Origin: Anaerococcus urinomassiliensis
GTDB taxonomy: Bacteria; Bacillota; Clostridia; Tissierellales; Peptoniphilaceae
Assembly (NCBI RefSeq): GCF_900128425.1
Contig: NZ_LT635782.1
Location: 1,121,690-1,185,689, forward strand
Reading direction: 5' to 3'
Length of the DNA stretch: 64,000 bases
The notes below the pieces were generated by a model. That model worked only from the letters and a program-made list of their open reading frames with translations. It did not search any database and was not told where the DNA came from. A program made the translations under genes and the position numbers. Every line of letters begins with the position of its first letter. Positions within the stretch are counted from its first letter, which is position 1. This document shows, piece by piece, positions 44,490-55,120 of the stretch.

Positions 44490-45407
44490 TTATTTATGGT
44501 TGCTAATCATAACGTTTACTTGCTTGGAAATACTATTATATAGAGATTTTTCAGAAAATATATTTGTAAGTGCAAGACAATAATTAAAACTCTCTTTTGC
44601 TTCCTTAATCTGATCAATATCTATATGATTAACACCTTTCAAATAATATATCATATTAAGATAATATGTTTCTTTAATATTTTTAGCATTTGCTATAGCT
44701 ATATCGCAGATTTTCAAAGATTGTTTGTTATTACCTGTTCTTAGATATGTAGTGGCAAGATTATAAGCAAAAATATAATAGTTGTCCATATTAGGATCTA
44801 GGTATATTTCTATTTCAAGCATCATATCCCTATACAAGTCAAAATTACCCTTCTTATACTCACTAATAGCCAATGCCAAGAGTATCCTTAATGAAAACTC
44901 ATCATACTTGTAATCTTTAAACTTGTTAATTTTAAACTTAGTATTCATATCAGCCATGGCTAGCTCAAATTCATCTGCTGAATTACTACAAACTTCATTA
45001 TTCTTTAAGGTCAAAATACCATTAAAATAATGTTTAGTTGCAAAAAGTTCTTTTTCGTAATTTAAATTTGCCTTAAATTCCATAGCATCAAAAGATTGCA
45101 TCAAATCTTTTGCTTTTTCTATAGAAGAATTGTTTACAAGATAGTTTATATCTTTCCTTAGTTTTACCATATCCTGGTATAAAGCTTGTTGATGGTTTAT
45201 AATATCTCTAAGGTCAATGCCCAGATACTCACATATAGGAAGTAGGGTAGAAAGCCTTGGGTCGTTTTCGCCTTTTTCAATTCTCCTGATTGTTTCCTCA
45301 GAAATAAACATTGCATCTGCTATTTGTTTTCTAGTAATACCTTTTTCTTCTCTAATTTTTCTTAAATCAGATCCAATAAAGTCGTAATTATTTATAATCA
45401 TAAACAT
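44490..45407 (-). CDS. HTH-TPR transcriptional regulator, RRNPP (PlcR/Rgg-like) type
   Basis: A 305-aa protein. N-terminal XRE-type HTH (about residues 12-70) with LRKIREEKGITRKQIADAMF and IRRIEKGENDPRLSTLLPIC. The rest is helical with TPR-like units, for example AYNLATTYLRTGNNKQSLKI and YLKGVNHIDIDQIKEAKESF. This is the layout of RRNPP regulators, which bind short imported peptides through the TPR groove. Start 45407, or the third codon ATG at 45401 with better spacing from GAAAG. The next genes downstream are the exported-peptide gene and the CAMP-factor-like toxin. The oligopeptide permease needed for import is not in the window. Confidence 0.8.
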   Translation of the reverse strand: MFMIINNYDFIGSDLRKIREEKGITRKQIADAMFISEETIRRIEKGENDPRLSTLLPICEYLGIDLRDIINHQQALYQDMVKLRKDINYLVNNSSIEKAKDLMQSFDAMEFKANLNYEKELFATKHYFNGILTLKNNEVCSNSADEFELAMADMNTKFKINKFKDYKYDEFSLRILLALAISEYKKGNFDLYRDMMLEIEIYLDPNMDNYYIFAYNLATTYLRTGNNKQSLKICDIAIANAKNIKETYYLNMIYYLKGVNHIDIDQIKEAKESFNYCLALTNIFSEKSLYNSISKQVNVMISNHK

Positions 45408-45579
45408 TTCTTTCTTCTAAACAGTAATTTCTATATAATCATTATATAGGAAATAATTATAAGTCAAACTAGATTTAATTATATTTTATGCTTGTATTTC
45501 ACTATACCTTATATATTTGATATTATTAAACATGATATAACTTATAAAATAAGTTAGTATATATAATAATTAGGCTAAT

Positions 45580-45613
45580 TAAAAATGCCACAAATCTAAG
45601 ATTTGAGGCACTT
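45580..45613 (-). terminator. Terminator of the 45622 gene
   Basis: On the minus strand GTGCCTCAAATC pairs with GATTTGTGGCAT around TTA, with a mismatch, followed by TTTTTAATTA. It separates the surface-protein gene from the regulator gene. Confidence 0.8.
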
Positions 45614-45621
45614 ACTCTTTG

Positions 45622-46722
45622 CTATTTTAATGTATTAATTGCATCTTCTACAAGTTTTTCTGAACTTTCAACTTTTTCTTTAAGTTCTTTTTCTATGCTC
45701 TTTACGGTTTTCGGTGTTTTTTCTAGGAGCATCTTACCTGCATTTGTCATAATCATATTTTGGAAGATAGATTTTGCTAACTCTTGATCACTCATTGATT
45801 CAAGCTTTTTATCGTATTTGTACTGTATAATCTTAAATATAGCAGTAACTTTATTTCCTTCTGCTTTATCTTTATCAGTTAAGAACACGTTATAGGCTTC
45901 TTCCATTAGTCCATTAGTTTCGCCCATAAGTTTTTCTAACGATGGTTTAATATTTGCAATGGTTTTTGGACTTTGTTCTAGCAAAATTGAAGTAGCCTGG
46001 TTTTGTACTAGGGCATCAAACATAGAAATAGCAAGTTTTTTCATTTCGGAGTCGTCATAATGGGTTAGTTTTACTTTTTCAACCCTATAGATTTTTCCAA
46101 ATTGAGCTGGGTAAGATTTTAATGAAATTCCATCCCAGTATATCTTATAAATATCGCCAACTCCAGCATATTTATCTAGCAACATGTCAAGCTTTATTAC
46201 ATACTTATTATCTGGATTGCCAACTTCTGCAAGAGTAGCCATAGGCTTTTCATCGTCTTTGTTAATTTCTAATAGTTCAAACTCCATGGATTCATGATCT
46301 GCTGGTAATTTGTCAATTGGCATATTTTCAAATTTATCTTCTTCATCTAAAGGTTCAAGTTTTTCTACCCTGTAGATATGACCAAATTTTGCTGGGAATG
46401 ATGTGAAAGCAACCCCATTCCAATAAATCTTGTAACGGTTATTTACTTTTACATCATCGTCACGGAATTGACCTAAGTCTAGTACATATTCACTTTTTTC
46501 ATTTCCTTCTTCATAAAGTACAGCACTTGTACCTTCTTCGTTAATTTCCTTTACAACAAATATTCTATTCATAGAATCTTCTGGAATCTTATCTATAGGC
46601 ATATTTTCTGGTGCTTCTGTGCTTACTGCACTTACTTCTGCATTATCATTAGCTTCTGCTACAAGTGCAGGCGATATAGCAAAAGATATGCATAGACCTG
46701 CTAGCAATAACTTTTTATTCAT
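45622..46722 (-). CDS. Secreted protein with two PAQFGKI repeats and duplicated helical C-terminus, no wall anchor
   Basis: A 366-aa protein from ATG 46722 (AGGAGGAAAACC upstream). Signal peptide 1-26 (MNKKLLLAGLCISFAISPAL...). Two repeats follow, with FPAKFGHIYRVEKL and YPAQFGKIYRVEKV as end motifs. The C-terminal 140 residues form two helical halves that look like a duplication (SILLEQSPKTIANIKPSLEK versus KMLLEKTPKTVKSIEKELKE). No NPxTG or membrane tail is seen, so it is probably released or held non-covalently. A CACAAATGTG dyad precedes the gene. Confidence 0.8.
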   Translation of the reverse strand: MNKKLLLAGLCISFAISPALVAEANDNAEVSAVSTEAPENMPIDKIPEDSMNRIFVVKEINEEGTSAVLYEEGNEKSEYVLDLGQFRDDDVKVNNRYKIYWNGVAFTSFPAKFGHIYRVEKLEPLDEEDKFENMPIDKLPADHESMEFELLEINKDDEKPMATLAEVGNPDNKYVIKLDMLLDKYAGVGDIYKIYWDGISLKSYPAQFGKIYRVEKVKLTHYDDSEMKKLAISMFDALVQNQATSILLEQSPKTIANIKPSLEKLMGETNGLMEEAYNVFLTDKDKAEGNKVTAIFKIIQYKYDKKLESMSDQELAKSIFQNMIMTNAGKMLLEKTPKTVKSIEKELKEKVESSEKLVEDAINTLK

Positions 46723-46761
46723 GGTTTTCCTCCTAATTCTTCTTGTCATTTATACATAATT

Positions 46762-46779
46762 TTATCACAAATGTGTTAA
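46762..46779. promoter_or_regulatory. 18-bp dyad upstream of the 45622 gene
   Basis: TTATCACAAATGTGTTAA: arms TTA-x-CACA and TGTG-x-TAA around AA. Located about 40 bp upstream of the start codon at 46722, in the promoter region. It shares the CACA-WW-TGTG core with 44461-44470. Confidence 0.45.
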
Positions 46780-47041
46780 GATTATGTTGGTAAATATATA
46801 CCCTATTATATATCGAATAAACATTTATTCTAATTTTATTAAACATTGTAATATCAAGATTTATCAATGATTTTATCATTAAATAATATAATTCAAATAT
46901 AAAAATAAAGTTGTTTTTTTATTTATATTTAGCATTTTATAATTAAAGTTTATTTATAATTATTAATTTTAACTTTTACAACTTTATAGTTATAAATATT
47001 TTTGCTATATTTCTTATACTCATTATTATGTATTTGATATC
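46780..47041. other. AT-rich intergenic stretch without a gene
   Basis: Very AT-rich, many short A/T runs, several TATAAT-like hexamers. No reading frame with a ribosome binding site, no tRNA or recognised RNA motif. Nothing supportable here beyond promoter sequence. Confidence 0.6.
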
Positions 47042-47069
47042 AAAAAAACCACTAGTTTCCTAGTAGTTT
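47042..47069 (-). terminator. Terminator of mnmA
   Basis: On the minus strand AACTACTAG pairs with CTAGTGGTT around a short loop (one G-T pair), followed by TTTTTTTG. Confidence 0.75.
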
Positions 47070-47074
47070 TAATT

Positions 47075-49241
<2,167 letters not shown>

Positions 49242-49299
49242 ATTCACCTTCTATTCTTGTGAAATTATACTATTTTTGCACATTTTATCTATAAAAATG

Positions 49300-49331
49300 G
49301 CAAAATAATAACCCTTGGATTGCCAAGGGCT
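49300..49331 (-). terminator. Terminator of the ProX-like gene
   Basis: CCCTTGG (49312-49318) pairs with CCAAGGG (49323-49329) around ATTG. On the minus strand TTATTATTTT follows. Confidence 0.8.
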
Positions 49332-49337
49332 AATTTC

Positions 49338-49844
49338 TTAAAATTCTACTACTGGTTGGAAGTCAAATATTTGGTAGTCATAACCAGCATTTTTGACAAA
49401 TTTGAATACATCCTCATTCTTTAAAAATACTGTTTTTGTATTGTCATCTGGGTGGAAGGTCATGATTTCATTCTCGTCAATCATATCCTTATCAAAGATA
49501 ACTTTGATATCTTCATCAGTATTGATAAGGCCAAATACAGAGATAATTCCAACTTCTTGTTCCAATATTTCTAGTATTTTTTCTGGCTGAACAAAGTGCA
49601 TTCCTTTTTCATCTAAAAGCTTGTTGTAATCTTTCATACTAATCATCTTTTGATCATCCATTACGATAAGATAGTATTGCTTATCCTTCCTATTGGCCAT
49701 AAAAAGATTCTTAGTTCTAGCACCATCCTTGCCTTCTATATATCTATCAGCTTCTTCTGTACTCTCAGCAGCAGGATGCTCTACAATATCATATTTGATA
49801 TCAAGTTGATCAAATATTTCAAATAGTTTGTCCCTATTGCTCAC
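49338..49844 (-). CDS. Prolyl-tRNA editing (YbaK/ProX-type) aminoacyl-tRNA deacylase
   Basis: A 168-aa protein of the YbaK/ProX superfamily. Conserved features are VEHPAAESTEEADRYI, GARTKNLFMANRKD (the Lys near the active site) and YLIVMDDQKMISMKD, then GIISVFGLIN and the FHPDDNTKTVFL end. These trans-editing enzymes hydrolyse mischarged Ala-tRNAPro or similar. It starts with GTG at 49844, which overlaps the ydbC stop (TAGTG), with GAGGAGG upstream. Confidence 0.88.
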   Translation of the reverse strand: MSNRDKLFEIFDQLDIKYDIVEHPAAESTEEADRYIEGKDGARTKNLFMANRKDKQYYLIVMDDQKMISMKDYNKLLDEKGMHFVQPEKILEILEQEVGIISVFGLINTDEDIKVIFDKDMIDENEIMTFHPDDNTKTVFLKNEDVFKFVKNAGYDYQIFDFQPVVEF

Positions 49845-50065
49845 TAAAATTCCTCCTCTGTTAGGATATTTTTTAGTACTTCTGCTTCTTCCTTGGTAAG
49901 GGTTACACCCTTGCTCATCCTAGTGTGATCCTCATTCCAATCTCTAATGTCATATTTTGGATCCCTTTCATTCCATGAAACTAGGTTAAGCTCCTTTGTC
50001 CATCCCTTTGCATTTGTAGAAAGTACTCCAAGATTTTCAACTATATCAAATTTTAATTCTGCCAT
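49844..50065 (-). CDS. YdbC-like PC4-family ssDNA-binding protein
   Basis: A 73-aa protein of the PC4/YdbC family: a beta-rich core (LKFDIVENLGVLS, WTKELNLVSWNERDPKYDIR, WNEDHTRMSKGVTLTKEEA) and a C-terminal helix. Family members bind single-stranded DNA as dimers. It starts at 50065 with GGAG upstream and is coupled to the ProX-like gene by a 1-nt overlap. Confidence 0.88.
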   Translation of the reverse strand: MAELKFDIVENLGVLSTNAKGWTKELNLVSWNERDPKYDIRDWNEDHTRMSKGVTLTKEEAEVLKNILTEEEF

Positions 50066-50075
50066 AATTATCTCC

Positions 50076-51191
50076 TTAAGCTCTAGTAATTTTTAATCTT
50101 TCATTAACAGCCTTTTGTACTATGTTATAATCATATCCTGCATAGGTGAGGCGTCTTTTTCTTTCGGCACCTGTTCCCCATCTGCCCACAATAATTTCGC
50201 TTACAAGTGTATTCATGCTTTTTTTAGAATTGCCTTTAATAATCAAAGGATAATCTTTATAGACTACACTTGTATCAACATTGTATTTATATCCATTATA
50301 GTACCCCTTGTCTGTACGCTGCCAAGAGTCAAAGTCTGAACCATTGTATTTTGTAAAGTTCTTTGAGGCGTAGTCAGCTATCCAAAATTCGTATTTGTTT
50401 CTCACATCTTTGGTCAAATATTTATTAGCAAACCAAGGATATGAATAAATGCCAGATACATAACCATTTCTTCTCATAGCAAGTATAAAGGCTTCAGCAG
50501 CTTCAGAAATGTCAGCCTTACTTGCCTTTGCTTGTCTCTTATCATCTTCTATATCTATATAAACAGGATAAGATACATTTTTATTTTTTAAAACATTACT
50601 TACATACTCTGCTTCTCTAATAGCTTCTACTACGTTGATAGCACGAGAATAGTGATAGAATCCCAATGGAACTCCTCTGCTATTAAGATTGTTATAGTGC
50701 TCTTCAAGATGGTAATCAGTCCTAATATTTAAAGTGTCTGCATCCATAATAGAAGTACGTAGGATCGCCCCATCTATACTTTTTGCAAACTTATCGTAAT
50801 CGATCAAACTAGGATCTTGGTGTTCAGATATATCTACTACTTTTTTATAAACTGGTGTCTTTGAATAAATAGGTTCCTTCTTTTGGTCTTCATAAGTGGT
50901 CTCGGTTGTTTCCGTAACTTCAACCTCACCGTTGTCTTTCACTGTGGTTTCCTCAGTCACTTCCTCTTCAATAGGCTTAAAATCTGGAACAACATCCGCA
51001 TTTGGATTGTTGATATATCCCTTAATCCTATTTTCTACTCCTTTTTTATCATAATAAATACCATTATCATCTAAAACCTGGTCAAGATTTATATCATTAT
51101 ACTTAACAAGATCACTAGCCAAAACAGATGCTGGATTTAATATCGTCAAGGCCAAAGCAAGAGCCATATATTTTTTAAAACACTTTCTCAT
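50076..51191 (-). CDS. GH25 lysozyme with C-terminal CW_7-like domain, secreted
   Basis: About 371 aa from ATG 51191, with AGAGG 7 nt upstream. Signal peptide 1-27 (MRKCFKKYMALALALTILNP...). A Glu/Thr-rich spacer (about 70-105) precedes the GH25 domain (about 115-310): VVDISEHQDPSLIDYDKF and VYIDIEDDKRQ (catalytic D-x-E). The last about 45 residues, with IIVGRWGTGAERKRRL, resemble the Cpl-7 (CW_7) wall-binding repeat. It would hydrolyse peptidoglycan, for wall turnover or lysis of competitors. The next gene, ydbC-like, is 10 nt downstream. Confidence 0.9.
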   Translation of the reverse strand: MRKCFKKYMALALALTILNPASVLASDLVKYNDINLDQVLDDNGIYYDKKGVENRIKGYINNPNADVVPDFKPIEEEVTEETTVKDNGEVEVTETTETTYEDQKKEPIYSKTPVYKKVVDISEHQDPSLIDYDKFAKSIDGAILRTSIMDADTLNIRTDYHLEEHYNNLNSRGVPLGFYHYSRAINVVEAIREAEYVSNVLKNKNVSYPVYIDIEDDKRQAKASKADISEAAEAFILAMRRNGYVSGIYSYPWFANKYLTKDVRNKYEFWIADYASKNFTKYNGSDFDSWQRTDKGYYNGYKYNVDTSVVYKDYPLIIKGNSKKSMNTLVSEIIVGRWGTGAERKRRLTYAGYDYNIVQKAVNERLKITRA

Positions 51192-51331
51192 AACAAATCC
51201 TCTCGTCAATAATATCTAGAAGTTAAGAATATTATAATGTAAAAACATACTTTTTTCAATGAAATCGATCTTGCTTGGATAGTCAAATGATTTTATATAT
51301 TTTTAATTGTTGTATTATAATATAAAAAAAT

Positions 51332-51362
51332 AAAACAGTAAATCATCTAGAAATACTGTTTT
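51332..51362. terminator. Bidirectional hairpin between the asparaginase and lysozyme genes
   Basis: AAAACAGTA (51332-51340) pairs with TACTGTTTT (51354-51362), with A/T-runs outside. It ends the asparaginase operon on the minus strand. Confidence 0.65.
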
Positions 51363-51409
51363 GTATCAGAAAATTCTTAATATTTTACTAATGTTCAAAG
51401 ACTTTAAAC

Positions 51410-52394
51410 TTAATAAAGATTCCACTTACTTTTTATTTCATCTTTTTCTGCGGAGTTTTGCATGGCTATTAGCTTTAATCTTGCCTTATTTGAAGATAAA
51501 TATCCATAGTCTAGAATCGCACCTAATTCTTTTAATTTGACCGCTGTTCCCTTTGTACCATATATACATCTAACACCACCTCGAATACACTTTGTGACTA
51601 GTACCACTGGAATCCCTAACTTTATGGCTTTTTCTACCTTATCTTGGACAGCAGGTGTTACTGCTCCTACTTCAAATCCTTCGATTATAATCCCATGGCA
51701 ATCTTTATCTATTATTTTATCAAAGATATTTTCGTCAAAGTCTAAGCTCATTTTAACAATATAGACAGACTTTTCAAAGTTGTAATCAAGAATTTCAAGT
51801 TTTTTATATCCTATTGTATCGTAGTAATAAAAAACTTCTCTTCCATAAACATTGCCTATTGGCCCAGATACAGTTGATGCGAAACCACCTAATTCTGTTG
51901 AATTTATTTTACTTACATATCTAGCAAGGAAAATCTTTTCATCAAATACTACTAAGACTCCCTTATTCCTGCTAAGTTCTGATGAACTAACTATTATAGC
52001 ATCTCTTAGATTTGCTGATCCGTCATAACCCAAATTTCCCATTGATCTTTGTGAACCGGTAATAACTACAGGAGCTTTACCATCATAAAGCAAATCCAAC
52101 ATAAATGCTGTTTCTTCAAGGGTGTCAGTTCCATGAGTAAGAACTATTGCATCAGCCCCTTCTTCTACTTCACTATCAATTTGTTTTTTAATATCAACTA
52201 TATCTGAAAGTTTCATTTCAGTAGATGGAACTGTTTTTAGGTCTACTATTTTTAGATTGAGGTCAAAATTCTCTAAATCTATATCTTTTATAAGTTCATT
52301 GCCGGTTAGTTTACCTGATTCAAGTTTCCCTGTTTTTTTTATTTTCTACTGAAGATATAGTTCCTCCTAGACTGATTAATGTTATATTTTGCAT
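51410..52394 (-). pseudogene. L-asparaginase, frameshifted in an 8-base homopolymer
   Basis: ATG 52394, preceded by AAGGAG, opens ITLISLGGTISSVENKK with the catalytic Thr (GGTI). A run of eight A (plus-strand T 52333-52340) then throws the frame: reading stops at a TGA 11 bp later. With one base fewer the sequence continues TGKLESGKL and on through VLTHGTDTLEETA (second catalytic motif), TGSQRSMGNLGYDG and EGFEVGAVTP to the stop at 51410. The total of about 327 aa is a normal asparaginase length. The intact 268-aa part lacks the first catalytic Thr. It may be a phase-variable tract, a sequence error or true decay. It follows the YfcC transporter by 9 nt. Confidence 0.88.
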
Positions 52395-52403
52395 AGAAAC
52401 TCC

Positions 52404-53810
52404 TTAAAATGGACCATAATTTATCGCTTGTGCGACAAGAAGAAATACTAGACCCATAAGTATCATTATACTTAGTAATTTTGAGAAGAATTTTACCCAC
52501 TCTGAATATTCAATTTTAGCTATTTCAAGGGTAGCCATGAAATAACCTGATGTTGGCCAAAATACATTTGTTAATCCATCCCCTATTTGATAAGCAAGCA
52601 CTGCTACTTGTTGATTAACACCTATAATTTCTGCTATAGGTGACAAAATAGGCATTAATGCTAGTGCCTTTCCACTACCTGATGGCACAAGGAAGTTAAA
52701 TATGGTTATTAAAAATAGTATGCCAATTGATGTTAGGCTAGCTGGTAGGTATCTAAGACCATCTGATAGATAGTAAACTATAGTATCCATAATCATAGAT
52801 TTATTTAATATTACTGATACAGCAGTTGCTACTCCTATTAGGACTACCCCCGTTAAAACTGACTTCATTCCCTTCAAAAATGCATCCACTATCTGTGAAC
52901 TATCAAGTCTTCCTACAATTCCTGAGATAATGCCGATAGCTAAGAATATACCAGCCATTTCTATCATTCCCCAACCTTTTGTTAGCACACCATATATCAT
53001 ATAGGCAAAACTTAATACAAAAAATAAGCCTATTATCTTTTGAATACGAGTAAGTTTTACTGTTTCTCCATCTCTATTTACTTTAAGATCCTCAGAAACT
53101 AGGCCTAAGGATTTGGCATTATTGATAGCTAATTCTGGTTCAACTTTTATCTTTTTTGCGTAATTAATCACATATAAACATCCAGCAATAATATATACTA
53201 CAAACATTATTATCCTTAGCCACATGCCAGAAAACATCGGTAATCCAGTTATTTGGTGAGAAATTCCAACAGTAAATGGATTTGTAAAAGCAGCTGTAAA
53301 CCCTACAATAGTTCCAACTAAGGGAACAGCTACAGCAATCATAGGATTATAACCTAGAGATACAATTAGTGGCAAAATAATCGGTACATACACCATGCAT
53401 AGTTCTGGTGTTCCAACAAAAGCTGCTATCAGACCAAATACAACCATGAGTATAGCTATTAAAGTATTGCCATTATTAGAATATTTATTTGACAAAACTT
53501 CTACCATAGTATTTATTAACCCAATTTTTTCAAGCACACTAAAAGCACCAGCAATAATGAAGTTAAATACTATGACGTTAGAAGAATTGACAAAGCCTTG
53601 AGGAATTGATGCAAAAAAATCTAACAAAGATATTGGATTATTTTCGACAAATTTAAACGAATCGGCGACAACCATCATTCTTCCTGATTCAGCTTCTACC
53701 CTTTCAAATTGGCCTGCAGGTATTATGTATGATAGTAAAGACATAGCAATTAGCAAAATAAAAAGTATAACGACAGCTCCTGGCATTTTTATCTTTTTCT
53801 TATCTTTCAT
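52404..53810 (-). CDS. YfcC-family (DcuC-like) membrane transporter
   Basis: A 468-aa protein with about twelve hydrophobic segments. LLSYIIPAGQFERVE at the N-terminus, VGTPELCMVYVPIILP in the middle, and FLVPSGSGKALALMPILSPI and IGDGLTNVFWPTSG in the C-terminal half. These are YfcC/C4-dicarboxylate-anaerobic-carrier features. The substrate is not certain; the M20 amidohydrolase upstream and asparaginase downstream suggest an amino acid, acyl-amino acid or peptide. ATG overlaps the M20 stop by 4 bp; GGAGG is upstream. Confidence 0.87.
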   Translation of the reverse strand: MKDKKKIKMPGAVVILFILLIAMSLLSYIIPAGQFERVEAESGRMMVVADSFKFVENNPISLLDFFASIPQGFVNSSNVIVFNFIIAGAFSVLEKIGLINTMVEVLSNKYSNNGNTLIAILMVVFGLIAAFVGTPELCMVYVPIILPLIVSLGYNPMIAVAVPLVGTIVGFTAAFTNPFTVGISHQITGLPMFSGMWLRIIMFVVYIIAGCLYVINYAKKIKVEPELAINNAKSLGLVSEDLKVNRDGETVKLTRIQKIIGLFFVLSFAYMIYGVLTKGWGMIEMAGIFLAIGIISGIVGRLDSSQIVDAFLKGMKSVLTGVVLIGVATAVSVILNKSMIMDTIVYYLSDGLRYLPASLTSIGILFLITIFNFLVPSGSGKALALMPILSPIAEIIGVNQQVAVLAYQIGDGLTNVFWPTSGYFMATLEIAKIEYSEWVKFFSKLLSIMILMGLVFLLVAQAINYGPF

Positions 53811-55072
53811 AATTTGCCTCCATAATTTACATATTTTACAAAATCTATTAGCATATTTAATCCTCTTTGCATATCATCTTCAACTATATCAAACTTTTCG
53901 TTGTGATGACCTGCCTTATGGTTAGTACCTAGGATAAAATGCATAGCTTTTCCATTATTTTTGCTCACCTGATTTAGAAAATAAGCCACATCTTCGGATC
54001 CATAAATTCCACCATCAACGAGACTGTATCCTTTCTCTTTATAATAATTGATTAAATTTACCTTAAAATCTTCATCATAGGCGAGTAATGAAGGTGCAGC
54101 TCCTACTAATTTTATATCATAATCGCAGTCGTATGAAATAGCAGAGCCCTTAACAATTCTTTCTACACCCACTTTTAAATATTCAATAATATCTTCATTT
54201 TCTCCCCTAATCTCCATTTTTAGTTCTGCATGGTTAGGGACAATATTTCGTCCAGATCCGGCATTAAATGTACCAACATTCAGTCTCGATGCTCCTTTAG
54301 AATGTTGAGTTAGGCTATTAAAATTCATAACCGCACTTGATGCTGCAAGAAGTGCATTCTTACCCTCCTCTGGCGTACCACCAGCATGGCTAGCGAGTCC
54401 TTCAAAGTTTATATCAAATTTCTTTGTAGCAAGCATTCCCTCACTGCCAACAACAATTTTTCCACTAGGAACTTTCATACCAATATGCATTCCAACAAAA
54501 TAATCTAAGTCGTTAAAAATAGGATTATTTTTCAAAGCATATGCACCTTTTACTCCTTCCTCAGCAGGTTGAAAAACAACTACGTAATTTCCATTTAAAC
54601 TATCCTTATTTTTTGCTAAGTACTTTGTAAATGCTATACCAATAGCCATATGTGCATCATGACCACAAGCATGCATAGCAAAATCATTAGTACTTCTAAA
54701 ACCTTCTTTATTTGGAATATGGTCGATATCATCGCTTTCATGTATATCATTAGCATCAATATCAAATCTAAAGCCAATATTATTTCCTTTTTTTATACCT
54801 TTAATAACAGCAATGAGACCAGTATATGAATCCAAAATCTCATCCGATTTATCAGTTGTTTTTAAATTAATATTGTTCTTATACTCACAAGCTTTTTTTT
54901 CATCAGGTAGGCCAAGCCTATCATCAAAATAAATTTCCTTACCATAATGTAATTCAATATCCAAACCCCTTAATTCTTGTATAATCTTATCAGTAGTCTT
55001 AAATTCTAACCGTGCTGGTTCAGCAATATGGTGAAAATACCTTCTAAGATTAATCATTTCATCAATGTTCAC
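53807..55072 (-). CDS. M20-family amidohydrolase (AbgB/HipO-like)
   Basis: About 421 aa from GTG 55072 (AAGGAG 6 nt upstream); an upstream in-frame ATG gives an unlikely hydrophobic prefix. Metal-ligand motifs: ACGHDAHMAIG, PAEEGVKGA, YFVGMHIGM and NHKAGHHNEKFD. A lid/dimerisation domain with ASHAGGTPEEGKNAL lies between. Such enzymes remove acyl groups from amino acids or split small peptides. It is the first gene of a three-gene operon with a transporter and an asparaginase. Confidence 0.88.
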   Translation of the reverse strand: MNIDEMINLRRYFHHIAEPARLEFKTTDKIIQELRGLDIELHYGKEIYFDDRLGLPDEKKACEYKNNINLKTTDKSDEILDSYTGLIAVIKGIKKGNNIGFRFDIDANDIHESDDIDHIPNKEGFRSTNDFAMHACGHDAHMAIGIAFTKYLAKNKDSLNGNYVVVFQPAEEGVKGAYALKNNPIFNDLDYFVGMHIGMKVPSGKIVVGSEGMLATKKFDINFEGLASHAGGTPEEGKNALLAASSAVMNFNSLTQHSKGASRLNVGTFNAGSGRNIVPNHAELKMEIRGENEDIIEYLKVGVERIVKGSAISYDCDYDIKLVGAAPSLLAYDEDFKVNLINYYKEKGYSLVDGGIYGSEDVAYFLNQVSKNNGKAMHFILGTNHKAGHHNEKFDIVEDDMQRGLNMLIDFVKYVNYGGKL

Positions 55073-55120
55073 ACTAAACTCCTTATAAAATAAAATTATA
55101 TACCCAATACACAATTTCAT

